Below the pieces are notes generated by a model. The model was not told the DNA's origin. It was given only the letters and a program-made list of their open reading frames with translations, and did not search any database. A DNA stretch of 64,000 bases. Origin: Anaerolineales bacterium UBA5797 (GTDB lineage Bacteria; Chloroflexota; Anaerolineae; Anaerolineales; Villigracilaceae). The stretch lies in NCBI GenBank assembly GCA_002418205.1, contig DIDP01000031.1, positions 1 through 64,000 of the forward strand. The letters run 5' to 3'. Position 1 is the first letter of the stretch. Each line of letters begins with the position of its first letter. Of the stretch, positions 26,711-34,949 are shown piece by piece. The position numbers were made by a program, and so were the translations under genes.

Positions 26711-26782
26711 GTCTATCCACGGAGACACGATGCCACGGAGAAAATAAAAAAACTCTGTGTCTCAGTGACTCCGTGGTTTAGC
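26711..26782. repeat. CCACGGAGACACGA-type repeat, copy 2
   Basis: CCACGGAGACACGATGCCACGG is partly complementary to CTGTGTCTCAGTGACTCCGTGG, separated by an A-rich loop. It fills the space between the convergent ATPase and carbonic-anhydrase-like genes and is related to 17591-17668. Confidence 0.75.
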
Positions 26783-27325
26783 TTAATTCTCTCGCACCTG
26801 ATACAACAAATTGTCTTCCACCTTATACATCAACGGCGCGACCTGAATTTTGGGATAACGTAATCGCAGCCGTTTTGCTTCGCTCAACACAAAGTCCACT
26901 TCGTTGCCAATCTCGAACATGGGGGAGAAGTGCATGAAGTGTTCTTCCGCCCAATCCTTTTCCCAACCGGCGTTCTCGACCAGCCCTTTGATGAATTTAT
27001 CCTTGCGAGCCACGAGGTTGACCATCCCGCACTGGTTGTGACCGATCAAGGCAATGTGCTTCACGCCTCCCACCGCGATCGCATACGAGACCTTGAACTC
27101 ACTGTAACGCAGGTTCGCCCCTCCCGCACGGATGATGTAAGAAAAGTTGTCAGGGATGTGCAGATGCTTGCGGTTGTCCATGCACATGCCGACGAGCAGT
27201 TGCGCCTGGGTGTAGGTCTCATACTCGCGGTTGAGGTTGTGATATTCCAGTAACAGCCCGATGGGGGTATCGCGAAGTTCCGGGAAGATATCTTCTTTTG
27301 AAGAGACAGAAATCAGTCGATTCAT
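26783..27325 (-). CDS. Beta-carbonic-anhydrase-like protein
   Basis: A 180-residue protein with beta-class carbonic anhydrase zinc ligands: Cys48, Asp50 and Arg52 in GMCMDNR, and His96/Cys99 in GHNQCGM. The class interconverts CO2 and bicarbonate. The sequence between and after them is atypical, with IIRAGGANLRYSEFKVSYAIAVGGVKH in the expected place of the RNAG segment, so it may be a divergent subfamily with another role. GGAG lies 9 bases before the ATG. It follows the unknown 154-residue protein by 12 bases and is probably co-transcribed with it. Confidence 0.85.
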   Translation of the reverse strand: MNRLISVSSKEDIFPELRDTPIGLLLEYHNLNREYETYTQAQLLVGMCMDNRKHLHIPDNFSYIIRAGGANLRYSEFKVSYAIAVGGVKHIALIGHNQCGMVNLVARKDKFIKGLVENAGWEKDWAEEHFMHFSPMFEIGNEVDFVLSEAKRLRLRYPKIQVAPLMYKVEDNLLYQVREN

Positions 27326-27337
27326 GATTTGTTTCTC

Positions 27338-27802
27338 CTATCGGATGGTCTCCACATCTTTTGCAAGCATTTCCTTGTCCTCCACATCTTCGACCTGCTC
27401 CAGCATTTCACGCGCTTTTTCGAGATAGGTCAGCATGTTGACGCGGTTGTTTGCGATCATCTCCGCCCGGGCAAGGGTCTCATACGCGTATCCCCTGTAA
27501 AATGGAGCGAGGTCCTTTGCATATTGCAGGGACAACCGCCCATAGCGACGCGCATTGTAGGGTTGTTGAATCAGGCAACACACGCGCGAGACCTGCCAGT
27601 ATCCCACAGACAGGTTCTCATCGGTCACATCCTGCCTCTGCGACCAATGCCAGAGGGATGCAATGGCGGTATGCAGCATCTCCATGTCCTCCTCGGTGGA
27701 ACGACCGCCGTCCTTGTCCATGGTATCCCAGGTCTTGTTGAAACAATCGGTTGAAAAGTATGTGTGGGCTTCCTGAATGTCAAAATTCGGTTGGTCCGCC
27801 AT
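27338..27802 (-). CDS. Uncharacterised helical protein, partner of the carbonic-anhydrase-like gene
   Basis: I do not recognise this 154-residue protein. It is largely helical and rich in aromatic residues, with a region resembling tetratricopeptide packing (ARRYGRLSLQYAKDL ... AYETLARAEMIANNR ... YLEKAREMLEQVED, about 90-150). There is no signal peptide or membrane segment. AAAGGAC precedes the ATG at 27802; the earlier in-frame start has none. Its 12-base spacing to the next gene suggests joint function. Confidence 0.75.
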   Translation of the reverse strand: MADQPNFDIQEAHTYFSTDCFNKTWDTMDKDGGRSTEEDMEMLHTAIASLWHWSQRQDVTDENLSVGYWQVSRVCCLIQQPYNARRYGRLSLQYAKDLAPFYRGYAYETLARAEMIANNRVNMLTYLEKAREMLEQVEDVEDKEMLAKDVETIR

Positions 27803-27898
27803 GGTCTGTCCTTTATGCAATTGTTGATGGATAGGTTAGATCAGATGGACAGGCGCGGTCTGTTCGGGTAACAAACCTTCCGTCCGTATTCCGGGCGC

Positions 27899-28180
27899 TT
27901 ATTTGACGAGCTTTACAAGCTGAGGTCTTGAGTTTGGGACGCGTTTGATCTCCCCCCGTGCTTCAAGGTCCAATTTGACGGTGGTCACATACCACATGAC
28001 CGAACCTTCGAACGTTCCATTCACTTCCTTTTCCACGGCGCGCGATAACTTCATGAACGGCATTTCCTTGTGCTGGCGCAATGTTGACATAATTGCCTTG
28101 CGAATAATTTCATACTTGTTCTTGTCGATGTTGACACCCTGCTTCTTGGCAGGATGTAGTGTGCGAATCGTATCCTTCAT
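27899..28180 (-). CDS. Small winged-helix-like protein (DUF6958-like)
   Basis: A 93-residue protein resembling the DUF6958 family. The start TLHPAKKQGVNIDKNKYE and later WYVTTVKLDLEARGEI are the family's visible features. The pattern of helices with a basic tail suggests a winged-helix DNA-binding fold, but this is inference. GGAGGAGG precedes the ATG. It stands alone on the minus strand, between the unknown protein and the flavin-binding oxidase-like gene. Confidence 0.7.
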   Translation of the reverse strand: MKDTIRTLHPAKKQGVNIDKNKYEIIRKAIMSTLRQHKEMPFMKLSRAVEKEVNGTFEGSVMWYVTTVKLDLEARGEIKRVPNSRPQLVKLVK

Positions 28181-28210
28181 AAAGCTCCTCCTCCGTTAAG
28201 TGTGGGTATT

Positions 28211-28639
28211 TTACACCCAACCGCGTACTTCTGTTGGCTTGATTCGGATGGCTCTCGAGTACTCGTTGCTGAACTCCTCGGGCGACATCTTCAAGCCAGC
28301 AATGCCGGTCCTGTATTTCCTGATATATGCAGGGACTTTGTGCGCAGGCGGGGAAGCCGTATCGAAGGATGCAACCCCGGTAAAAACGATCACGTGTTTA
28401 TCTCCCTCCTCATCCTCCGTGTTGAAATGCAGGGATACGTTTGGATTGCGGTTCAAGTGCTTGATCTTGTACGCATTTGGCTGGCTGAAGATCAGGAAAG
28501 TATCATCCTCGTCCCAAATGAACCAGACCGGTCTCGGCTGAGGCGTTCCCTTTGAATCGACGGTCGTCAGCCAGACAAAGTATTCGTTCTTGAGGTGTCT
28601 CTTCACCACGCGCCCAAATTTGGAGTTGAGGTCGAACAT
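28211..28639 (-). CDS. Pyridoxamine 5'-phosphate oxidase-fold protein (F420/FMN-binding type)
   Basis: A 142-residue split-barrel protein of the PPOX class. The core is the beta-barrel stretch YFVWLTTVDSKGTPQPRPVWF, followed by the NVSLHFNTED and HVIVFTGVA strands. Members bind FMN or F420 and reduce small molecules or act in heme or stress reactions. The substrate is not evident. It starts 9 bases after the Fe-S protein gene, within the same minus-strand operon, which suggests a redox partnership. Confidence 0.8.
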   Translation of the reverse strand: MFDLNSKFGRVVKRHLKNEYFVWLTTVDSKGTPQPRPVWFIWDEDDTFLIFSQPNAYKIKHLNRNPNVSLHFNTEDEEGDKHVIVFTGVASFDTASPPAHKVPAYIRKYRTGIAGLKMSPEEFSNEYSRAIRIKPTEVRGWV

Positions 28640-28648
28640 GTGCCGCTC

Positions 28649-30634
28649 CTACTTCATCCGCTCCGCCACCAGTTCCGCAACATCCCTGACCTGCATCGAA
28701 TCGCCGTCGGCTTTGGATGCATCGTTCATCATCGTCAGACAGAACGGACATCCCACCGCGAGCATGTTCGCTCCGGTGGATTTGGCTTCCTGGTACCTCG
28801 CTTCATTGACGCGGCCCGAGCCTGCCTCCTCCTCCTTCCACATCTGCGCGCCGCCCGCGCCGCAACAGAAGGACTTGGCTCCATTGCGCGGCATTTCAAT
28901 GACCTCGATACCTGCGGATTTCAAACCGTCGCGCGGTGCATCGAAGATCTTGTTATGTCTCCCCAGATAACACGGGTCGTGGAAGGTGACCTTCATGTTG
29001 TCGCCCTCCAAATTCATCGAGATCTTCCCCGCGCCGACCAGTTCGTTGATCAACTGCGTGTGATGGATGACCGTGTAATTCCCGCCGAACGCGGGATATT
29101 CGTTCTTGATCGTATGCAGGCAATGCGGGCAGGTTGTCACGATCCGTTTTGGTTTTACCTCGTTGAGGATTTCCACATTCTGCGAAGCCAGTCCGAAGAA
29201 AATATCCTCGCGCCCCGCGCGGCGTGCGGAATCGCCCGTGCAGGCTTCGTTTTGTCCCAGCACCGCGTAGTTGACCCCCGCCGCGTTGAGGACCTTCGCA
29301 AAGGCTTGGGCGGTCTTCTGGGCGCGGACGTCGGTCGCGGGCGCGCAGCCCACCCACCACAGGATCTCAGGCTCGGCATTCTGTTCGATAGTTGGCACGT
29401 TCAAACCCTCCGCCCACTTCATGCGGTCTGCCTGCGAGACGTTCCACGGGTTCATATTGCGTTCCATGCCCTTGAAGGCGGTCTCAAGTTGTTTCGGGAA
29501 GTTGCTTTCCATCAGGGTCAAATTGCGGCGGATGTCGAGGATGTCGCGCATCGGCTCGTTGCCGACCGGGCAGATGTCCACGCAGGCGCCGCAGGAGGTG
29601 CATGCCCACACGGCCTCCTCGGAAATCAATTGCGTCATGGGCACATCGGTCGCGCCGCCATGATTCAAGTGATAACGTTTGTTGATCTCCAGTGCGGCTG
29701 GTGATAGCAGCTTGCCTGTGTTATAGGCAGGGCAGACTTCCTGACAACGGTAACACATGATGCAGGCGTAGCTGTCCATGATCTGCTCCCAACCCAGATC
29801 TTTCATCGTCGCTGCGCCGAACTGCTCGATGGACTGGTCATCGAGGTTGATGTAGCTCAACTCGCCGATGGACTTGCGTTCCGGTTTCAACCCAAAATTC
29901 AACGGGGCAAAGAACAGGTGGATGTGTTTGGAGTAGGGGAAGTACGGCAGGAATGCCACCACTGCGCCGATGGACAGCCAGAACATGATCCGTTCGCCGA
30001 TGAGCAATGCCCCCGCGTCCGCCCCGGACCATAAGCCTGCCACCGTTGAAATGAACGGCTGCCAGCTGTCGCGGACTCCCGACTCCGCGATGAAGAATGA
30101 TTCGCCCAACAGCCGAGCGGTATTATGTGTGAGAATGAACAACGCAACGATCGCTGAATCCCTGCGGATGCCGGCGCGGGCGTCAGGGTGGAGCAGGGTT
30201 GATTCACGCGTGGACAGGCTCGCGGGTCGGAGAATGAAGCGGCGGATGACCATCGCAAGCATGCCGACGAGGATCGCCACGTTCGCCACGTCCGCCAGCA
30301 GACGATATCCGTCCCCGAACCATCCGAGATGTTCGAGCAATTTGAAGTTTGTGTAGGCGTAGATCAGATCCGCAAGATTGATGAGGAGGAAGGAGAGGAA
30401 CCCCCAACCGATCAACGCATGAAGGATGCTGGGTCCCAGTCGAAAACGGAACACGGGCTGGAATAACCCCACCTTGACGATCAGATCGCCGATGCGCTTC
30501 CATAAGAGGTTCCAATCTGGTTTGCCGTGCCCGCTGGAGATGTGGGCGATGATGCGCATCACGCCTTTGTATGTGAAATAGAGGGAGGCAATGGTTGCAA
30601 GTACAAAGAGGATTTTTTCGATGGGTGAGAGCAT
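28649..30634 (-). CDS. HdrD-like Fe-S protein fused to a cytochrome b-like membrane domain
   Basis: A 661-residue protein. The N-terminal half (about 1-260) has five or six hydrophobic helices like the heme-b subunit of nitrate reductase or HdrE. Two 4Fe-4S motifs follow (CIMCYRCQEVCP and CTSCGACVDICP), then two CCG domains (HDPCYLGR ... SFCCGAGGAQMW). The layout matches heterodisulfide reductase-related or DsrK-like respiratory enzymes that move electrons between quinones and a cytoplasmic partner. The substrate is unknown. Perfect AGGAGG before the ATG. Confidence 0.9.
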   Translation of the reverse strand: MLSPIEKILFVLATIASLYFTYKGVMRIIAHISSGHGKPDWNLLWKRIGDLIVKVGLFQPVFRFRLGPSILHALIGWGFLSFLLINLADLIYAYTNFKLLEHLGWFGDGYRLLADVANVAILVGMLAMVIRRFILRPASLSTRESTLLHPDARAGIRRDSAIVALFILTHNTARLLGESFFIAESGVRDSWQPFISTVAGLWSGADAGALLIGERIMFWLSIGAVVAFLPYFPYSKHIHLFFAPLNFGLKPERKSIGELSYINLDDQSIEQFGAATMKDLGWEQIMDSYACIMCYRCQEVCPAYNTGKLLSPAALEINKRYHLNHGGATDVPMTQLISEEAVWACTSCGACVDICPVGNEPMRDILDIRRNLTLMESNFPKQLETAFKGMERNMNPWNVSQADRMKWAEGLNVPTIEQNAEPEILWWVGCAPATDVRAQKTAQAFAKVLNAAGVNYAVLGQNEACTGDSARRAGREDIFFGLASQNVEILNEVKPKRIVTTCPHCLHTIKNEYPAFGGNYTVIHHTQLINELVGAGKISMNLEGDNMKVTFHDPCYLGRHNKIFDAPRDGLKSAGIEVIEMPRNGAKSFCCGAGGAQMWKEEEAGSGRVNEARYQEAKSTGANMLAVGCPFCLTMMNDASKADGDSMQVRDVAELVAERMK

Positions 30635-30646
30635 GGTTCCTCCTGA

Positions 30647-30684
30647 AAAAATAACGAAGCAAATGCCCGTATGGGTTTGCTTCG
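30647..30684 (-). terminator. Intrinsic terminator after the lysozyme-fold gene
   Basis: CGAAGCAAA pairs with TTTGCTTCG (perfect 9 pairs) and on the minus strand is followed by TTATTTTTT. It lies just before the HdrD-like start codon, so it either insulates that gene or attenuates it. Confidence 0.8.
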
Positions 30685-30822
30685 CCTGGGTGATCTATCG
30701 TGGTTTGATTGCAGAGGGGAGGTGCAACGACGCCATGCCTCTAGTGTAGCATATTAAGCCCACCGGGTGCAACTTATGCAACTTCGAAAAAATTTACAAG
30801 GCTTGGGTTGAGGGATTCCGAT

Positions 30823-32466
30823 TTACTGACTGCTGACCTGGTTCACATAATCGATCGCGCCCTGGCAGGCAGGTTCGAGGTATGGGGATATTCCTTCAAA
30901 GGTGAGCGGTTCCTTTTTCTCCGCCGCCAGTTCGAACGCGGTGGCAAGACAGCCTCCCCCGGCATTGTAATTGACCAGGGTGAACTTCCACATGTCCTCG
31001 TAGGAGATTTCCAGTTGGTCGGGCGTCTTGCGATCGTTATAGTTCCAGACCACCTGTGAAGCCTGTTCGCAGTTTGCCAGCAGCGTATGTGCAAACACCC
31101 CGATGCTGAAATTTGCACGCTCGAGATCGATCCCCAATGGACAGTTCTCGCACGTGGCATTGACCGCGCTGATCAGTGACAGCCGCGCATATTCCTGCTG
31201 TTCCTCATTCAGATGCAGATAGCCCTTGCTGCATTCCCTTGAATCCATCACAAGCGGACAGAATTGATAGAAGAACGGCGGGTTCCATAGGAAGGTGGTA
31301 TCCGCCCCGTGTTCCGTCAACTGACCAAGCCCCACATCGTTCTTTATGCTGTTTCCCGGCCAGAACTGACTCTCGATGGCGAACAGGTTCTTGAGCAGAT
31401 GTGCCGGCACGCCGGTATCCTTCGCCACATTCAGGATGATGGTATCGAACTGATTTTGCCAGGCATTGACCGCGGGACGCGCGACCTCCATGCCGCAGGC
31501 TGATGCGCTTCCATCCGGCAGCAGTCCACCATCGACGCACGAGGTCGCATCCACCGCGCCGCCGCGGATCAGGTTGGCGGCAAGATAGTTATAGGGCACT
31601 TCCGTGCCAAGTATCTCGCTTTGGGTGGGTGTGCTCAACCAGGGGGGAGGTCCGCCGATGGGTGGCAGGACGCCCCATGCGCCCACGCAGGTTGCAATGG
31701 GCACGCCCGCCCATTGACTGCTCAAAACATCCACATACCAGAATGTCTGATCGGGATTACCTTCATCCCTTCTCGCCACGCGGATCTTTGCATCGAAGAC
31801 CTGGCTGCTGTCCCCATAACTCGAATACGCCCAGAACTGGATCGTAAAAATGTCCTCGCCGGTGACGGGAAGTTTCAAACGGCAGACAGGACCACAACTG
31901 AATGACTGTTCGCCGTATAACCCCTCGATCCCTGTGATGGTGTAATCTGCCAGTGGTTCCATGCCCGTTAAAACCAAAATAGGCTCGTACTCGCAAATAC
32001 TGGTTGATGATGTGTATACGGGAGTGCAGTTCTCCAGTGTCACCTGGACGATCGGCGGAGGCAGTTTTGTAGAGATTTCCTTTTGCGCAGGCTGGCTGTC
32101 CACGAGGACGAGATAGAACCCCTTGCACAGACTTACATCGGCTTCCTTACATGGCTTTTGCGCCACCCATTCATCGTACATCTTTTCGCCGCAATCCACA
32201 TAAATATCCCCCGGCGTGGGCAGACCTTCATGATCGACCTCGATATAACACTCGACCTCATCCTCCCCCCAGCGGATCATCCACCAGAAATATTTTGTGT
32301 AATCCACGATGGTGACGGAATAGCGGTCGGGACCGGGGGGGACCTGGGCAGGCGCGGCAGACCCTCGTGCGGATGAAGCGAAGGCGCTTCCCGCGATGAC
32401 CAGGAGCAGGCTCAGCGATACAAGCCTCATTCTCCACTGAAACCGTGTCCCGACGACTTTTCTCAT
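30823..32466 (-). CDS. Secreted protein with C-terminal lytic-transglycosylase-like domain
   Basis: A 547-residue exported protein. A signal-peptide-like hydrophobic stretch (VSLSLLLVIAGSAFASSA) starts at about residue 15. The N-terminal two thirds are beta-rich and Cys-containing with no family I can name. The last 200 residues contain a lysozyme-like fold: GVPAHLLKNLFAIESQFWPG gives the likely catalytic Glu, and NDVGLGQLTEHG is the second motif. It should cleave peptidoglycan. The start is uncertain: the first ATG has a typical distance from a TATAAT, and a second ATG at 32430 has GGAG too close. Confidence 0.8.
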   Translation of the reverse strand: MRKVVGTRFQWRMRLVSLSLLLVIAGSAFASSARGSAAPAQVPPGPDRYSVTIVDYTKYFWWMIRWGEDEVECYIEVDHEGLPTPGDIYVDCGEKMYDEWVAQKPCKEADVSLCKGFYLVLVDSQPAQKEISTKLPPPIVQVTLENCTPVYTSSTSICEYEPILVLTGMEPLADYTITGIEGLYGEQSFSCGPVCRLKLPVTGEDIFTIQFWAYSSYGDSSQVFDAKIRVARRDEGNPDQTFWYVDVLSSQWAGVPIATCVGAWGVLPPIGGPPPWLSTPTQSEILGTEVPYNYLAANLIRGGAVDATSCVDGGLLPDGSASACGMEVARPAVNAWQNQFDTIILNVAKDTGVPAHLLKNLFAIESQFWPGNSIKNDVGLGQLTEHGADTTFLWNPPFFYQFCPLVMDSRECSKGYLHLNEEQQEYARLSLISAVNATCENCPLGIDLERANFSIGVFAHTLLANCEQASQVVWNYNDRKTPDQLEISYEDMWKFTLVNYNAGGGCLATAFELAAEKKEPLTFEGISPYLEPACQGAIDYVNQVSSQ

Positions 32467-32474
32467 ATAAGAAG

Positions 32475-32502
32475 AGAGTCCGCTTGCATTATAGCGGACT
32501 CT
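32475..32502 (-). terminator. Terminator of the ccm operon
   Basis: GAGTCCGCT and AGCGGACTC pair perfectly, and on the minus strand are followed by TCTTCTTAT. Its loop contains a TATAAT (minus, 32493-32488) that could be the -10 of the next gene. Confidence 0.65.
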
Positions 32503-32514
32503 TGTATCTTGTGG

Positions 32515-32739
32515 TTATCTTTTCACTGACTTTTTGGTTACAGATTTTGACTTCTTTTTTGCGGGTCCCGCCTGGGCGGAGGCAGCCTTGTCCATTTCCT
32601 CGAGCGTGGTGAGGTCCTGTTGCAGGTTGCGGCTGCGGAGGTACATGCTGGCAACGTACAGGCCCATGACAACGAATGCAACAACATAGCCGGCGATCAT
32701 GTAGCCTGAGGTATCGGGAGTGGTCGTTTGTAGGAACAT
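32515..32739 (-). CDS. ccmD: CcmD-like small membrane protein
   Basis: A 74-residue protein with one membrane helix (YMIAGYVVAFVVMGLYVASMY) and a basic, Lys-rich tail, like CcmD, which helps hold CcmE near the CcmABC heme transporter. It is assigned from position right after ccmC as well as shape. A GTG at 32754 overlaps the ccmC stop, but the ATG at 32739 with GGAG is preferred. Confidence 0.75.
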   Translation of the reverse strand: MFLQTTTPDTSGYMIAGYVVAFVVMGLYVASMYLRSRNLQQDLTTLEEMDKAASAQAGPAKKKSKSVTKKSVKR

Positions 32740-32750
32740 GATATCTCCAA

Positions 32751-33449
32751 TCACATGGTGACTTTAAGTTTGAGTTGTTCGACCTTTTCCTGCAGGTCGC
32801 CGAGGCGGATGCGATTCCAGAACAGGTCGATGAAGATGATCGTGAATGTGAACAGCGCGAAGAAGAACGCCACGCGCATGTCAGCGGTCATGCTGAAGCC
32901 GCCTTCCGCCTCGGCATTGGCGCCGCCGATGACCACCGGGTGGATGGTGCGGAACAGGCGGATGGCAAAGAAGGTGATCGGTGCACTGAGCCCGCCCACG
33001 AGCGCATAGACCGCGCCGAAGCGTGCGCGCCGGTCGGGATCATCGATCCCCTGGCGAAGCATGAAATAGGCGATGTAGATCAACTCGGTGACGGCGGCGG
33101 TGGTGAGGCGCGGGTCCCAGGTCCACCAGGTGTTCCATGCCGGACGTGCCCAGATCGAACCCAGCACAATGGTGATAAAGAAGAAGATCAGGCTGACTTC
33201 GATGGCCGCGACCTGATAACGGTCCCATTTCAGATCTTTTTTTACAAGATAGATGACGCTAAAGACTGCCGCGAGGATGAAACCGAGCAGGGCAGTCCAT
33301 GCTGTGCCGATGTGGAAATAGAACACGCGCTGGACATCGCCCATCACGAGTTCGGTGGGTGCAAAGACGAGCGCCAGATAGGTCGAAATTCCAAGCAGGA
33401 TGATGGAAACGACATCAAGTATTGTGAGTGTTACAGGTTTGGATTGCAT
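32751..33449 (-). CDS. ccmC: Heme exporter protein CcmC
   Basis: A 232-residue membrane protein that transfers heme to CcmE. The tryptophan-rich signature WNTWWTWDPRLT lies in the periplasmic loop, with the heme-ligand His residues in VFYFHIGTAW and FRTIHPVV. About six helices. AGGAGC precedes the ATG at 33449; the longer frame's first ATG contains that site itself. It is followed by ccmD with overlap. Confidence 0.94.
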   Translation of the reverse strand: MQSKPVTLTILDVVSIILLGISTYLALVFAPTELVMGDVQRVFYFHIGTAWTALLGFILAAVFSVIYLVKKDLKWDRYQVAAIEVSLIFFFITIVLGSIWARPAWNTWWTWDPRLTTAAVTELIYIAYFMLRQGIDDPDRRARFGAVYALVGGLSAPITFFAIRLFRTIHPVVIGGANAEAEGGFSMTADMRVAFFFALFTFTIIFIDLFWNRIRLGDLQEKVEQLKLKVTM

Positions 33450-33479
33450 GTAATGCTCCTCCATAAATTTTAAGGAATT

Positions 33480-34187
33480 CTATTCCTCGACTACATTATC
33501 GAATACCATGAAAGCCACGGCAATGAAAATAATGTCATAAGCGATCAAAAGGTTGATGGGCAGGAGAAATTCGGACAGTTCCAGACCCTCCAAAAATCCG
33601 TTGCTGGCTTTGACCGCTGCCAGCAGGACCGGGACGACGACCGGAAAAAGCAGGATGGGGAGCAGGATGTCGCGCGTCCGCGTTTGCACGGACATGGTGG
33701 AGAGCAGCGTGCCGACACCGACGTAACCGATCGACCCAAGCAGGATGACCATCAACAAGCCCGGCTGGAAAAGATTGATGTTGTAAAGGACGCTATAGAC
33801 CGGCAGGACGATGATCTCCACGATCAGCATGAATGCCAGGTTGCTGATGACCTTGCCGAAGTAGATCGCGGACCGATCCACAGGCGCGAGCAGAAGACCG
33901 TCCAGACAGCCGCGGTCTTTCTCGATCGCCATCGAGCGGTTAAGACCAAGCGTCCCTGCGAAGGCGAATGTTGCCCAGAGCACGCCCGAGGTCACAGACC
34001 GGCGCGTTTCCACATCCAGTTCGAGGGCAAAGTTGAAGATCAGGATGATGAGCAGGGAGAAGACCAGCATGGCGGAGAACAGTTCACGCGAACGGAACTC
34101 GGCTTGCAGGTCCTTCCATACCACGGCTGAGACTGCTTTGATGAAATTGCCCGAGGGCGGCTGTGCGTTGGGTTGTCCGTTTGCCAT
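33480..34187 (-). CDS. ccmB: Heme exporter permease CcmB
   Basis: A 235-residue permease partner of CcmA with six predicted helices. Features of CcmB include FAGTLGLNRSMAIEKDRGCLDGLLLAP near the middle and LLPILLFPVVVPVLLAAVKA. It forms the ABC-like complex CcmABCD that uses ATP to release holo-CcmE. It starts one base after ccmA. Confidence 0.93.
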   Translation of the reverse strand: MANGQPNAQPPSGNFIKAVSAVVWKDLQAEFRSRELFSAMLVFSLLIILIFNFALELDVETRRSVTSGVLWATFAFAGTLGLNRSMAIEKDRGCLDGLLLAPVDRSAIYFGKVISNLAFMLIVEIIVLPVYSVLYNINLFQPGLLMVILLGSIGYVGVGTLLSTMSVQTRTRDILLPILLFPVVVPVLLAAVKASNGFLEGLELSEFLLPINLLIAYDIIFIAVAFMVFDNVVEE

Positions 34188-34188
34188 G

Positions 34189-34887
34189 TTAATCAGCCAG
34201 TGCCTGTTTATAGAATGAAAGCAGGTTGCTCCTGCGGAGCTGCCTGCGGGTTGCGGACGCGGCGATCACACCGCGCGAGAGAATATCGAACCGGGTCGCC
34301 AGATCTTCCGCGCGTGCCAGGTCGTGTGAGGTCATTACCACGGTCCGTCCCTTTGCCGCGACGGTTTGCAGTACCTCGTCGAGCATGGACGAGGCATCCT
34401 GGTCGAGCCCGGTATAAGGCTCATCGAAGAGCATCACATCCGGGTCATGGAGCACGGCGCGCCCGATGGCGAGACGCTGCTGCATTCCGCGCGAATATGT
34501 GCGCACAAGGTCGCGCCGGCGGTTCTCGAGTCCGACCATTTCCAAAACTTCCGTGATGCGCGCTTCCATGTTTGGGAGGTTGTACATGCGCGAATAGAAG
34601 CGCAGGTTTTCCTCGGCGGTCAGATCACCGTAGAGCAGCGGGAGATGCGAAACGACGCCCAATCTTGCCCGCACCGCAGCGGCTTCATGAGGCAGGCGAT
34701 ACCCAGCTACATTCACTTCACCCAATGATGGGCGGGACAATGAAGCCAGGATGCGCAGGAAGGTTGTTTTGCCCGCGCCGTTGGGGCCAAGCAGCGCCAC
34801 GAATTCACCCGGCTGGACTTCGAAGTCCAGCCCGCGCAGGACGGTTTTTAACCCAAATCGTTTGACAAGTTTTTTGACGGTGATCAT
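34189..34887 (-). CDS. ccmA: Heme exporter ATP-binding protein CcmA
   Basis: A 232-residue ABC ATPase. Walker A is GPNGAGKTT, the signature is YSRGMQQRLAIGRA and Walker B is DVMLFDEPYTGLD, with the H-loop in VVMTSHDLARA. Position directly before ccmB identifies it. An interspersed repeat separates its start from the upstream cytochrome gene, so a weak internal promoter or processing point may lie there. Confidence 0.93.
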   Translation of the reverse strand: MITVKKLVKRFGLKTVLRGLDFEVQPGEFVALLGPNGAGKTTFLRILASLSRPSLGEVNVAGYRLPHEAAAVRARLGVVSHLPLLYGDLTAEENLRFYSRMYNLPNMEARITEVLEMVGLENRRRDLVRTYSRGMQQRLAIGRAVLHDPDVMLFDEPYTGLDQDASSMLDEVLQTVAAKGRTVVMTSHDLARAEDLATRFDILSRGVIAASATRRQLRRSNLLSFYKQALAD

Positions 34888-34890
34888 ATT

Positions 34891-34945
34891 ATTTTCGTAG
34901 AGGCGAGGTCATCTCGCCCAATTGGACGGGGAAGCCCCGCCCCTA
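34891..34945. repeat. GTAGAGGCGAGGTCATCTCGCCC-type composite repeat
   Basis: Two hairpins in tandem, GGCGAG/CTCGCC (34902-34918) and CGGGG/CCCCG (34928-34940), are enclosed by GTAG...CTAC. It fills the gap between the cytochrome gene stop and ccmA. Confidence 0.75.
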
Positions 34946-34949
34946 CAAA

